Below are positions 1 through 9,600 of a DNA stretch of 52,526 bases, one piece after another. Each line of letters opens with the position of its first letter. Positions within the stretch are counted from its first letter, which is position 1. The DNA comes from Massilibacteroides sp. (GTDB lineage Bacteria > Bacteroidota > Bacteroidia > Bacteroidales > Tannerellaceae), in contig NZ_JAQWCQ010000021.1 in NCBI RefSeq assembly GCF_028705895.1, positions 1-52,526 on the forward strand, written 5' to 3'. The notes beneath the pieces were generated by a model that made no database searches, was not told the origin of the DNA, and saw nothing but the letters and a program-made list of their open reading frames with translations. The translations under genes were made by a program, and so were the position numbers.

Positions 1-321
1 TCGATAACGACTGATCGTGTGACACTCTTAGAAGCATTAAGTATGGCAGGTGACCTGACTATTTATGGTAAACGTGACCGCGTGGCGGTGATCCGTGAGA
101 CGGATGGTAAGCGTACTATTCTGTATCATGATCTTCGTTCGGCAGATTTGTTTCGCTCCCCCTGCTATTACCTGCAACAGAATGATATCGTCTATGTAGA
201 ACCGAACAGGGCTAAGATCGGCCAGAGTGAAATTAACCAGAATAATTCAGTTGGAGTATGGCTGTCTGCTATATCTGTCCTCACTTCAATTGTTTCTATT
301 ATTATTGTATCCAGAAAATAA
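1..321 (+). CDS. Wza-like polysaccharide export protein, C-terminal part (5' end outside window)
   Basis: The reading frame is open from the first base, so only the last 106 residues are present. They contain the end of an SLBB/soluble-ligand-binding segment (TTDRVTLLEALSMAGDL) followed by the FLQQND/YLQQND...YVEPN pattern and a C-terminal hydrophobic stretch. The same arrangement is seen in the complete paralogue at 32055-32855, which aligns through 'ND/TDR-L-AL-AGD', 'RET-G', 'SPyYfLQQNDivYVEPN'. Family members form the outer-membrane/periplasmic channel for capsule or exopolysaccharide. The gene is followed after 11 bases by a Wzc-type kinase gene, the usual partner. Confident in family; the N-terminal lipoprotein part cannot be checked. 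Confidence 0.9.
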   Translation, partial: SITTDRVTLLEALSMAGDLTIYGKRDRVAVIRETDGKRTILYHDLRSADLFRSPCYYLQQNDIVYVEPNRAKIGQSEINQNNSVGVWLSAISVLTSIVSIIIVSRK

Positions 322-332
322 GCTGTTTTAAC

Positions 333-2684
333 GTGGAACAACAAACGAATATCAACAACCCGATTCAGGAAGAGCAGGAACTCTCCTTAAGTGATTTGTT
401 TTTTTTACTTCGAGCCAACTGGAAATGGTTTGCTTTATCAATTTTGCTTTGTCTTAGTCTTGCTTATGTGTATATCAAAGCGACTCCGAAAGAATATGCT
501 CGTTCGGCAACGGTATTGATCAAAGATAATTCCAAAGGAAGTGCCCCTATGGGGGAGTCTGCTATGTTTCAGGACTTCGGTATGTTTAATATCAAAAACA
601 GTGTGGATAATGAAATGCTCGTGTTTCAGGCTAAACGTCTGATGCAGGATGTGGTTACACGCCTTGGACTGGATAAAAGCTATAAGATTCGTGACGGTCT
701 GAAATTAGTTGAACTCTACACGCAGAGCCCCATCATGGTGCAATTTGCCGATGCCGATCATCCGAACAGGCTTGGTTTCTATATAACACCTGTCTCGCAA
801 ACGGAAGTACTCTTGTCTGACTTTACGGAAGACGGAGTAGGGGAAATGACGGTTGCGTTGAAGGATACGTTGGAAACGCCGGTGGGCAGATTACTTCTGA
901 CCCCTACCTTATATTATGGAGAAAAATACTACAATAAAACAATCCGTTTTGAGAAATTAGACATTCCGGAGCTCTCACTGAGTTATCAGAAAAAATTACA
1001 GGTAAGTTTGGCCAATAAGCTTTCAACCATAATCAATCTGAATCTGACCGACGAGTCTATCCCTCGTGCTGAGGATTTATTGAATACCCTGATCGCTATC
1101 TATAATGAAGACGCAATCAATGATAAAAATCAGATTGCCCGAAACACATCTGAGTTTATCAATGAACGTTTGATCATTATCGAAAAAGAATTAGGTTCGG
1201 TAGATGCCGACATTGAAACCTTTAAGCGGGAAAACCAATTGACGGATATTCATTCCGAGACGGGGATGTATCTGCAGGAGAGCAGTGCCTATAGCAAAGA
1301 AGCTCTTAGCTTAGAGAATCAGATCACATTAGCGAAATTCATCCGTGAGTACCTGACTGATCCTTCGAAAAACTCAGACTTGATTCCTTCGAATACGGGA
1401 GTTTCCGATGTGAATATCGAAAATCAGATCAGTGAATACAACGAACAATTACTTCGTCGTAATAAATTGATCAGTAACAGTAGCGACCGCAACCCGGTAG
1501 TGATGGATCTGAATAACTCCTTGAATGCAATGAAGCAAACCATTATCCGGGCTATAGATAATCTGATAGTCGGTTTGAATATTCAGATAAGGAATACGCA
1601 GGAGCGCGAAGCGCAGACTGTTCGCCGTATTACAGCCGTTCCTTCCCAACAAAAATACGTCCTATCTATCGAACGCCAGCAGAAGATCAAAGAAGAACTC
1701 TATCTGTATTTGCTGAATAAACGGGAGGAGAATGAATTGACGCAAGCCATAGCAGAGAGTAATGCCCGTATTATTGACCCTGCTACAGGCAGCAACAATC
1801 CTGTTGCTCCCCGTTCAATGATTATCTTATTGGCTGGGTTGATGATAGGTTGTATAATTCCGGCAGGTATTCTTTGGCTGAAAGAGACCATGAACACGAC
1901 AATTCGTAACCGTAAAGAGGTGCAAGACTCCGTTTCGATGCCTTTCTTGGGTGAAATACCCGCAAGAGAGAAGAAAAACCGTAAAGACGAAATATTAGTA
2001 CACAAGAATGGTCGTGATAGTGTTTCAGAAGCATTCCGTATCATCCGTACGAATATGGACTTTATGCGTGTGAAGAAAAAAGATATGAAGGTAATCACTC
2101 TTACCTCCGCTTTCCCCGGATCGGGTAAGACCTTTATCTCAATTAACCTTGGGATGAGTTTTGCACTAACCGGAAAGAAGGTAATCCTGGTTGACTTAGA
2201 CATCTGTAAAGGAACATTGAGTGAGCGTATCCGTAAAACTCCGCAAGGTGTTACCACTTATCTATCCGGACAAACGGATTCGATTGACGATCTAATTAAT
2301 AAAAGTGGATTGGATGATAATCTGGATATGATATCAGTAGGTCCCGTTCCACCGAACCCTGCGGAATTGCTATTAAGTGAACGTTTAGACGTGCTCATTG
2401 CCGAACTACGCGAACGCTACGACTATGTAATCTTAGACAACGTTCCTTCGCTGCAGATCGCAGACGCGCATATTGTAAATCGGGTAGTGGACTTGACAAT
2501 CTATGTTTTACGCGCAGGCCGTTTCCCTCGCCGCATGCTCCCAGAGCTGGAACAGCTCTACAGAGAACAAAAATTCAATAATATGTCGATCCTGTTGAAT
2601 GGTGTTGACTATACCAAAGGAAGCTACGGCTATGGTTACGGTTACGGGTATGGATATGGATATGGTAATGAAAGTAAGAAATAA
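333..2684 (+). CDS. Wzc-type polysaccharide co-polymerase with tyrosine autokinase domain
   Basis: Predicted inner-membrane protein of 783 aa controlling polymerisation and export of an exopolysaccharide. It has an N-terminal Wzz domain with a membrane segment near residues 30-50, a long periplasmic coiled-coil region, a second membrane segment near 510, and a cytoplasmic BY-kinase domain. Walker A (SAFPGSGKT) lies near residue 595, Walker A' (VILVDLDI) near 617, and Walker B (YVILDNV) near 696. The tail is a (Tyr-Gly)7 repeat, the expected autophosphorylation cluster. I chose the GTG at 333 because the protein then begins just before the conserved acidic/hydrophobic Wzz start (LSLSDLFFLLRANW); upstream in-frame sequence overlaps the wza gene and reads as junk. 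The adjacent PHP phosphatase is its likely partner. Confidence 0.94.
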   Translation: MEQQTNINNPIQEEQELSLSDLFFLLRANWKWFALSILLCLSLAYVYIKATPKEYARSATVLIKDNSKGSAPMGESAMFQDFGMFNIKNSVDNEMLVFQAKRLMQDVVTRLGLDKSYKIRDGLKLVELYTQSPIMVQFADADHPNRLGFYITPVSQTEVLLSDFTEDGVGEMTVALKDTLETPVGRLLLTPTLYYGEKYYNKTIRFEKLDIPELSLSYQKKLQVSLANKLSTIINLNLTDESIPRAEDLLNTLIAIYNEDAINDKNQIARNTSEFINERLIIIEKELGSVDADIETFKRENQLTDIHSETGMYLQESSAYSKEALSLENQITLAKFIREYLTDPSKNSDLIPSNTGVSDVNIENQISEYNEQLLRRNKLISNSSDRNPVVMDLNNSLNAMKQTIIRAIDNLIVGLNIQIRNTQEREAQTVRRITAVPSQQKYVLSIERQQKIKEELYLYLLNKREENELTQAIAESNARIIDPATGSNNPVAPRSMIILLAGLMIGCIIPAGILWLKETMNTTIRNRKEVQDSVSMPFLGEIPAREKKNRKDEILVHKNGRDSVSEAFRIIRTNMDFMRVKKKDMKVITLTSAFPGSGKTFISINLGMSFALTGKKVILVDLDICKGTLSERIRKTPQGVTTYLSGQTDSIDDLINKSGLDDNLDMISVGPVPPNPAELLLSERLDVLIAELRERYDYVILDNVPSLQIADAHIVNRVVDLTIYVLRAGRFPRRMLPELEQLYREQKFNNMSILLNGVDYTKGSYGYGYGYGYGYGYGNESKK
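2625..2666 (+). repeat. Hexanucleotide TAYGGN tandem repeat encoding (Tyr-Gly)7
   Basis: Seven successive Tyr-Gly codon pairs at the end of the Wzc-type kinase. The DNA units differ at third codon positions (TAC/TAT, GGC/GGT/GGG/GGA), so the array is an imperfect 6-bp repeat. Tyrosine clusters at this place are the autophosphorylation sites of BY-kinases. Confidence 0.9.
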
Positions 2685-2689
2685 TAGTT

Positions 2690-2719
2690 TTTGAGAATAA
2701 AAGAAGAAACGTATCTTTG
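2690..2719 (+). promoter_or_regulatory. Candidate Bacteroidetes promoter of the PHP phosphatase gene
   Basis: A TTTG at 2690-2693 is followed after 18 bases by TATCTTTG (2712-2719), matching the Bacteroidetes -33/-7 pattern (TAnnTTTG). It lies about 20 bases before the ATG at 2740, so the phosphatase can be transcribed apart from the kinase. Confidence 0.6.
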
Positions 2720-2739
2720 CGTCTGTACAAGAATGAAAA

Positions 2740-3483
2740 ATGAAGAAGAAAAAATCATTATTTTATCGCTTTTCAGCCAAACGATCGTTTCTTGAAACTG
2801 ATCTTTTATCCGGATTTACAGATATCCATTCTCATTATCTGCCGGGAGTAGATGATGGATTTCAGACAAAAGAAGATGCAATCAATGCGCTTGACGCTAT
2901 GATTGATGTGGGGGTGAAACGCGTCTATTTAACTCCTCATGTAATGGCTGATCTTCCGGAAAACTATCCGGATTTTTTGAAAGAGCGTTTTCTTAATTTT
3001 CAACAGGATGCTCCGAAAGGTGTTGAGTTACGCTTAGCTGCGGAGTATATGCTTGATGCTGATTTTTTTAAACAGAAACAGGCGGGTTTGCTTCCTATTG
3101 GAAAGAACTATATTCTTATTGAAATGTCGTATATGTATCCTTCTCCTGAGTTGATTAATATCATTTATGACTTACAGGTGACCGGTTTTGTTCCGTTGTT
3201 AGCTCATCCGGAACGTTATTTGTTTATGGATGAAGGTCAATACAAAATGTTGAAAGAAAAAGGGTGTAAATATCAATTAAATTTAATGTCGCTTTCCAGA
3301 CAGTATGGTGAGCGGGTATTTGATACTGCTTGGTATCTTTTGCAGCATGGTATGTATGATTTTGTTGGAACAGATATACACCAGTTACGAGTGTTTCTAC
3401 ATAATATGACCCACCTCAAGTTAACAACAAAAGAACAAGATTTATTATATAACCTTATTCGTCAAAACGAAAGGTTGTGGTGA
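2740..3483 (+). CDS. PHP-type protein tyrosine phosphatase (CpsB/YwqE family)
   Basis: A 247-aa cytoplasmic metal-dependent phosphatase expected to dephosphorylate the tyrosine tail of the upstream Wzc kinase. PHP motifs are visible in order: DIHSHYLPGVDDG (His30, His32), TPHV near 66, EYMLD near 107, LAHPERY near 163 and GTDIHQ near 209; these supply the His/Asp metal ligands. Length matches CpsB/YwqE proteins. Gene order wza-wzc-phosphatase is typical of tyrosine kinase-controlled export loci. It appears to have its own promoter. Confidence 0.92.
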   Translation: MKKKKSLFYRFSAKRSFLETDLLSGFTDIHSHYLPGVDDGFQTKEDAINALDAMIDVGVKRVYLTPHVMADLPENYPDFLKERFLNFQQDAPKGVELRLAAEYMLDADFFKQKQAGLLPIGKNYILIEMSYMYPSPELINIIYDLQVTGFVPLLAHPERYLFMDEGQYKMLKEKGCKYQLNLMSLSRQYGERVFDTAWYLLQHGMYDFVGTDIHQLRVFLHNMTHLKLTTKEQDLLYNLIRQNERLW

Positions 3484-3502
3484 AAGAGATAAATTATTTT
3501 TT

Positions 3503-3510
3503 TATCTTTG
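3503..3510 (+). promoter_or_regulatory. Candidate -7 element (TATCTTTG) of eno
   Basis: TATCTTTG about 41 bases before the enolase ATG, just after the phosphatase stop codon at 3483. It matches the Bacteroidetes TAnnTTTG element; no convincing -33 element was seen. Confidence 0.6.
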
Positions 3511-3536
3511 TGGGCATTTAGAAAGTGTAACACTAA

Positions 3537-4832
<1,296 letters not shown>

Positions 4833-4856
4833 GAATAGCTTACTAAATAAGTTTAA

Positions 4857-4890
4857 GCAGTTGTGTCTATAGATGCAACTGCTTTTTTTT
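4857..4890 (+). terminator. Rho-independent terminator of eno
   Basis: A perfect 7-bp stem, GCAGTTG (4857-4863) with CAACTGC (4876-4882), followed by eight T residues, 25 bases after the eno stop. Confidence 0.9.
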
Positions 4891-5074
4891 GATTGATTTT
4901 CAAGGACTAAAAAATGCGCTGTTTTAGGTGGTAATCAAAGCATGTTTCTCTTCATTTTGCACCGGATTTTACAATAATTCTCCCGTATTTCCATCAGGTC
5001 TGTTTCAGTACAAGAAGTAATCTGCTTCATCTTCCTCTATTTTCTTATGAGTCTGTGTTTTTTTTATGAAATGT
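4891..5074. other. Intergenic region between eno and tRNA-Glu
   Basis: The gap 4833-5163 holds the eno terminator at its left and the tRNA/rpsT promoter at its right. Between them I see no open frame of note, RNA signature or repeat. Confidence 0.6.
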
Positions 5075-5105
5075 TTTGGAAGTTCGAAGAGATCGTCTAT
5101 CTTTG
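5075..5105 (+). promoter_or_regulatory. Candidate promoter for tRNA-Glu and rpsT
   Basis: TTTG at 5075-5078, a 19-base spacer, then TATCTTTG at 5098-5105: a good match to the Bacteroidetes -33/-7 promoter, placed 58 bases before the tRNA. No terminator separates the tRNA from rpsT, so both are probably one transcript. Confidence 0.7.
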
Positions 5106-5163
5106 CACTCGCAATCGGAAATTCGATGCTAAAGATCATAAATAAACAGATCTTTGACATACT

Positions 5164-5235
5164 GGCCCATTCGTCTATCGGTTAGGACGCAAGATTTTCA
5201 TTCTTGAAAGAGGGGTTCGACTCCCCTATGGGCTA
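5164..5235 (+). tRNA. tRNA-Glu (anticodon TTC), copy 1
   Basis: 72-nt cloverleaf. The acceptor arm GGCCCAT pairs with ATGGGCT (with a G-T closing pair), the anticodon stem is CAAGA/TCTTG around loop TTTTCAT, giving anticodon TTC, and the T arm is GGGG-TTCGACT-CCCC. The CCA end is not encoded. It is identical to the second copy at 5596-5667. Confidence 0.97.
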
Positions 5236-5276
5236 CAATAAACAAAATTAAAGAATTAAAAAGAGGATAGCTTAAA

Positions 5277-5531
5277 ATGGCAAATCATCAATCATCAATT
5301 AAGAGAATCAGACAAACTAACGCTCGTCGTTTGCACAACAGATATTATGCTAAGACTGCAAGAAATGCAGTAAAAGTATTACGTGCAACTGAAGATAAGG
5401 AAGCTGCAAAAGAGTTGTATCCTAAAGTTTGTGCTATGCTGGATAAGCTTGCTAAGAAGAATATTATTCATAAGAATAAAGCAGGTAATCTGAAATCGAA
5501 GTTGGCAAAGCACGTTAATCGTCTTGCTTAA
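5277..5531 (+). CDS. rpsT: 30S ribosomal protein S20
   Basis: Small, highly basic 84-aa protein beginning [20 protein letters not shown], the standard S20 N-terminus, with the conserved [28 protein letters not shown] end. It binds 16S rRNA in the small subunit. It lies 41 bases after a tRNA-Glu gene with which it is probably co-transcribed, and is closed by its own terminator before a second identical tRNA-Glu. Confidence 0.98.
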   Translation: MANHQSSIKRIRQTNARRLHNRYYAKTARNAVKVLRATEDKEAAKELYPKVCAMLDKLAKKNIIHKNKAGNLKSKLAKHVNRLA

Positions 5532-5555
5532 TATCAGATAAAAGGTATTTATATA

Positions 5556-5584
5556 AGCCGGACCATCTTTAAGCCCGGCTTTTT
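5556..5584 (+). terminator. Rho-independent terminator of rpsT
   Basis: Stem AGCCGG (5556-5561) with CCGGCT (5575-5580), followed by TTTT, 25 bases after the rpsT stop and 12 bases before the second tRNA-Glu. Confidence 0.8.
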
Positions 5585-5595
5585 AATGCAAATTT

Positions 5596-5667
5596 GGCCC
5601 ATTCGTCTATCGGTTAGGACGCAAGATTTTCATTCTTGAAAGAGGGGTTCGACTCCCCTATGGGCTA
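5596..5667 (+). tRNA. tRNA-Glu (anticodon TTC), copy 2
   Basis: Base-for-base identical to the tRNA-Glu at 5164-5235 over its 72 nt, with the same TTC anticodon. Identity stops at the tRNA boundaries plus about one base on either side, so only the tRNA itself is shared. It directly borders the accessory islet that carries a truncated HxlR gene. Confidence 0.97.
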
Positions 5668-5670
5668 CTA

Positions 5671-5713
5671 AACAGGAGAAGTGATTAAATTTATCGCTTT
5701 TCCTGTTTTTTTT
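5671..5713 (+). terminator. Terminator of tRNA-Glu copy 2
   Basis: A long hairpin: AACAGGAGAAGTGAT pairs with ATCGCTTTTCCTGTT with G-T wobbles, and is followed by a run of eight T residues. Confidence 0.85.
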
Positions 5714-5755
5714 GTTTTGAGATAATCCTATGTTTTTCTGATAGATGTAATACTG

Positions 5756-5938
5756 AATTAAAACTTTAAGCGCAATACCGTTGATGGATTGGTGTAGTTC
5801 TCCAAAACGCATTGCGCCATCCAATAGCACCCAGATAATTACGGGTTTCCATTTACCGCCAATTACATCAACGGATGAAAATATTGGACAAGCATCTTTA
5901 TCAAATGGATTTTTTTTGTTTTTTTCTCCTGCATAATG
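5756..5938 (-). pseudogene. Truncated HxlR-family transcriptional regulator
   Basis: Read on the minus strand this gives DACPIFSSVDVIGGKWKPVI, then IWVLLDGAMRFGELHQS and INGIALKVLIQ. That is the DNA-binding core of HxlR regulators: the N-terminal Cys, the IGGKWK motif, RFGEL and xGIxxKVL(T)Q. After about position 5756 the similarity stops: the expected QLRELE wing and the rest of the domain are absent. In this frame there is no start codon; a stop lies just upstream, and the only nearby ATG (about 5934) is in another frame, separated by A-runs, so a frameshift is likely too. It diverges from doxX-aldo/keto reductase, a common target arrangement for HxlR regulators. Confidence 0.75.
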
Positions 5939-5957
5939 CCCTTAAAACTAAAATTTA

Positions 5958-5981
5958 GACAAATTTGTCAATACTTGACAA
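5958..5981. promoter_or_regulatory. Palindromic operator candidate for an HxlR regulator
   Basis: Two overlapping inverted repeats between the broken HxlR gene and doxX: a perfect 12-bp palindrome GACAAATTTGTC (5958-5969), and TTGTCAA (5965-5971) facing TTGACAA (5975-5981) across three bases. A further TTGACAAAT-like half-site falls at 6022-6030. Divergent palindromes of this kind are typical of sites bound by dimeric HxlR regulators; binding itself is inferred. Confidence 0.55.
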
Positions 5982-5993
5982 ATAGGTAACCAC

Positions 5994-6024
5994 TTGATAA
6001 AAATATAGTATTGGTGTAAATTTG
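5994..6024 (+). promoter_or_regulatory. Candidate promoter of doxX-aldo/keto reductase
   Basis: TTG at 5994-5996, a 20-base spacer and TAAATTTG at 6017-6024, which fits TAnnTTTG. The ATG of the DoxX gene is 22 bases further. The palindromes at 5958-5981 sit directly upstream of the -33 element. Confidence 0.6.
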
Positions 6025-6045
6025 ACAAATAAAAGCATTATAAAA

Positions 6046-6438
6046 ATGAATAGAACAACCTTTTTCTTTATAAGACTGCCCGTAGCACTCTCGTTGTTGG
6101 GGCACGGGCTTGTCCGTCTGCCTAAATTGCGGATGTTTAGCGAATGGATGGTGGAAGCAATGGAAAAATCTTTTTTACCGTCTACATTGGTAACAGTATG
6201 GAGTTATGCTTTACCTTTTATTGAGCTTATACTCGGGGTATTGCTGCTGATTGGTTATAAAGCCAAGTATAGCATTTATGCAGGGTTGGCGCTAATGGGT
6301 GTGCTGATTTTTGGAAGTACGTCTGTAGAGGATTGGGGAGCAATAGAGGCACAGCTTATCCACTCTGTTTATCTTTTTGCCTTGTTGTGGTATGTGGAAA
6401 AGTATAGTTCTGGAATCCCAAACGATTTGAAACAATAA
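6046..6438 (+). CDS. DoxX family membrane protein
   Basis: A 130-aa integral membrane protein with four predicted hydrophobic segments, and the DoxX-typical start (IRLPVALSLLGHGLVRLPKL) with Arg and the GHG motif. I start it at ATG 6046; the frame extends to a TTG at 6022 that lies inside the promoter. Biochemical role unknown; DoxX proteins are often tied to redox or thiol stress. Twelve bases separate it from the aldo/keto reductase, and a broken HxlR gene lies divergently upstream, so it probably formed an electrophile/redox-responsive cassette. Confidence 0.85.
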   Translation: MNRTTFFFIRLPVALSLLGHGLVRLPKLRMFSEWMVEAMEKSFLPSTLVTVWSYALPFIELILGVLLLIGYKAKYSIYAGLALMGVLIFGSTSVEDWGAIEAQLIHSVYLFALLWYVEKYSSGIPNDLKQ

Positions 6439-6450
6439 AAATATAAAAAT

Positions 6451-7395
6451 ATGAATAGGATTAAAATTAATAGTACAAATTTGGAAGTAAGCCGTATTAG
6501 TTTTGGCGGAAACGTATTCGGTTGGACATTGGACGAGCAGCGGTCATTTGAAATACTTGATGCATTTGCTGAGGCAGGTTTTAACTTTATAGATACTGCG
6601 GATACTTATTCTTGGTGGGTAAACGGAACAGGCGGACAGTCCGAAACCATTATCGGAAAATGGTTAAAAGAAAGAGGAAACCGTAACGATATGGTTATCG
6701 CAACCAAAGTAGGTTCGGAAACAAAGGAACATGGGTTTGACATCAGTAAAAAGCATATTCTGAAATCTGTTGACGAAAGCTTGCAACGTCTGCAAACGGA
6801 TTATATCGATTTGTATTACACCCATTTTGACGATAATATAACGCCGATTGAGGAAACATTATCAGCGTATGATGAAATTGTAAAAGCAGGCAAAGTGCGT
6901 CACATTGCCGTTTCCAATGTTTCTCCCGAAAGATTTGTTAAATCCTTTGAAATAGCCGAACAGAACGGTTTTCCGAAATATGTTGCCCTGCAACCCCATT
7001 ACAATTTATTGGAAAGAGAGAAATATGAAACGGACTATTTGCCGTTAGTTGAGAAATATAACCTTACCGTTTTTTCTTATTGGTCATTGGCGTCAGGTTT
7101 CCTTACAGGAAAATATCGTAGTGAAGCAGATTTTGGTAAAAGTGTGCGTGGCGGTGATGCTAAAAAATATCTGAATGAAAAAGGGTTGGGTGTATTAGCG
7201 GCATTGGATAAGATTGCAGAGAAACACAACACAAAACAGGCTACTGTTTCCCTTGCTTGGTTATTGGCACAACCACATATTGGTGCACCCATTGTAAGTG
7301 CGACAAGTAAAAGCCAGTTGGAAACTTTGTTTAATGCTCCGAATTTGAAATTGGATACAGAAGATTTGGAGTTGTTGGACGATGTAAGTAAATAA
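6451..7395 (+). CDS. Aldo/keto reductase
   Basis: A 314-aa NADPH-dependent oxidoreductase of the aldo/keto reductase superfamily with a TIM-barrel fold. Visible features are FIDTADTYSWW (catalytic Asp and Tyr near 50-55), ATKVG (Lys near 86), YYTHFDD (His near 127), the GKVRHIAVSN strand, and the cofactor region SLAWLLAQPHIGAPIVSATSKSQL. Length is normal for the family. It is co-oriented and 12 bases downstream of doxX, so one operon. Substrate cannot be deduced. The doxX-AKR pair sits between tRNA-Glu and gyrB and looks like an acquired cassette. Confidence 0.93.
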   Translation: MNRIKINSTNLEVSRISFGGNVFGWTLDEQRSFEILDAFAEAGFNFIDTADTYSWWVNGTGGQSETIIGKWLKERGNRNDMVIATKVGSETKEHGFDISKKHILKSVDESLQRLQTDYIDLYYTHFDDNITPIEETLSAYDEIVKAGKVRHIAVSNVSPERFVKSFEIAEQNGFPKYVALQPHYNLLEREKYETDYLPLVEKYNLTVFSYWSLASGFLTGKYRSEADFGKSVRGGDAKKYLNEKGLGVLAALDKIAEKHNTKQATVSLAWLLAQPHIGAPIVSATSKSQLETLFNAPNLKLDTEDLELLDDVSK

Positions 7396-7572
7396 AGAAA
7401 TCGGTCAACTGTTCGGGCTTTCTCTTTCTGTAATCCATAATATGACTTTTCGGAATAAAGCAACCTTCTGAGCGTGTAAATCCTTCTTTTGAAAAAGCTC
7501 GGTCTTCTTTTAGTTCCTTGCTGCTTTGCGCCGTTTTGCGGTCGCTATATCTTATAATCCAAAAAAATATAT

Positions 7573-7580
7573 TATATTTG
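7573..7580 (+). promoter_or_regulatory. Candidate -7 element (TATATTTG) of gyrB
   Basis: TATATTTG 52 bases before the gyrB ATG in an AT-rich stretch. It matches TAnnTTTG; no clear -33 partner was identified. Confidence 0.55.
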
Positions 7581-7629
7581 TTAGATTTTATCCAGATAAA
7601 AGATTATTACTGATTTTAAACCAAATTGA

Positions 7630-9588
<1,959 letters not shown>

Positions 9589-9600
9589 AAAAATAAATAG

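Noticed and set aside
1700-2257. 185-codon minus-strand open frame.
   Set aside because: Entirely antisense to the kinase part of the Wzc gene, with no recognisable protein features.
5630-5755. Minus-strand open frame continuing the HxlR fragment to a C-terminus reading VAHRGVEPLFQE.
   Set aside because: That part is the antisense of the tRNA-Glu gene, a well-known source of false protein tails; only 5756-5938 is kept, as a pseudogene.
7400-7570. Minus-strand open frame between the aldo/keto reductase and gyrB, reading SDRKTAQSSKELKEDRAF and further charged sequence.
   Set aside because: No start codon, runs into the antisense of the reductase gene and I recognise no family; it could be a remnant but cannot be supported.
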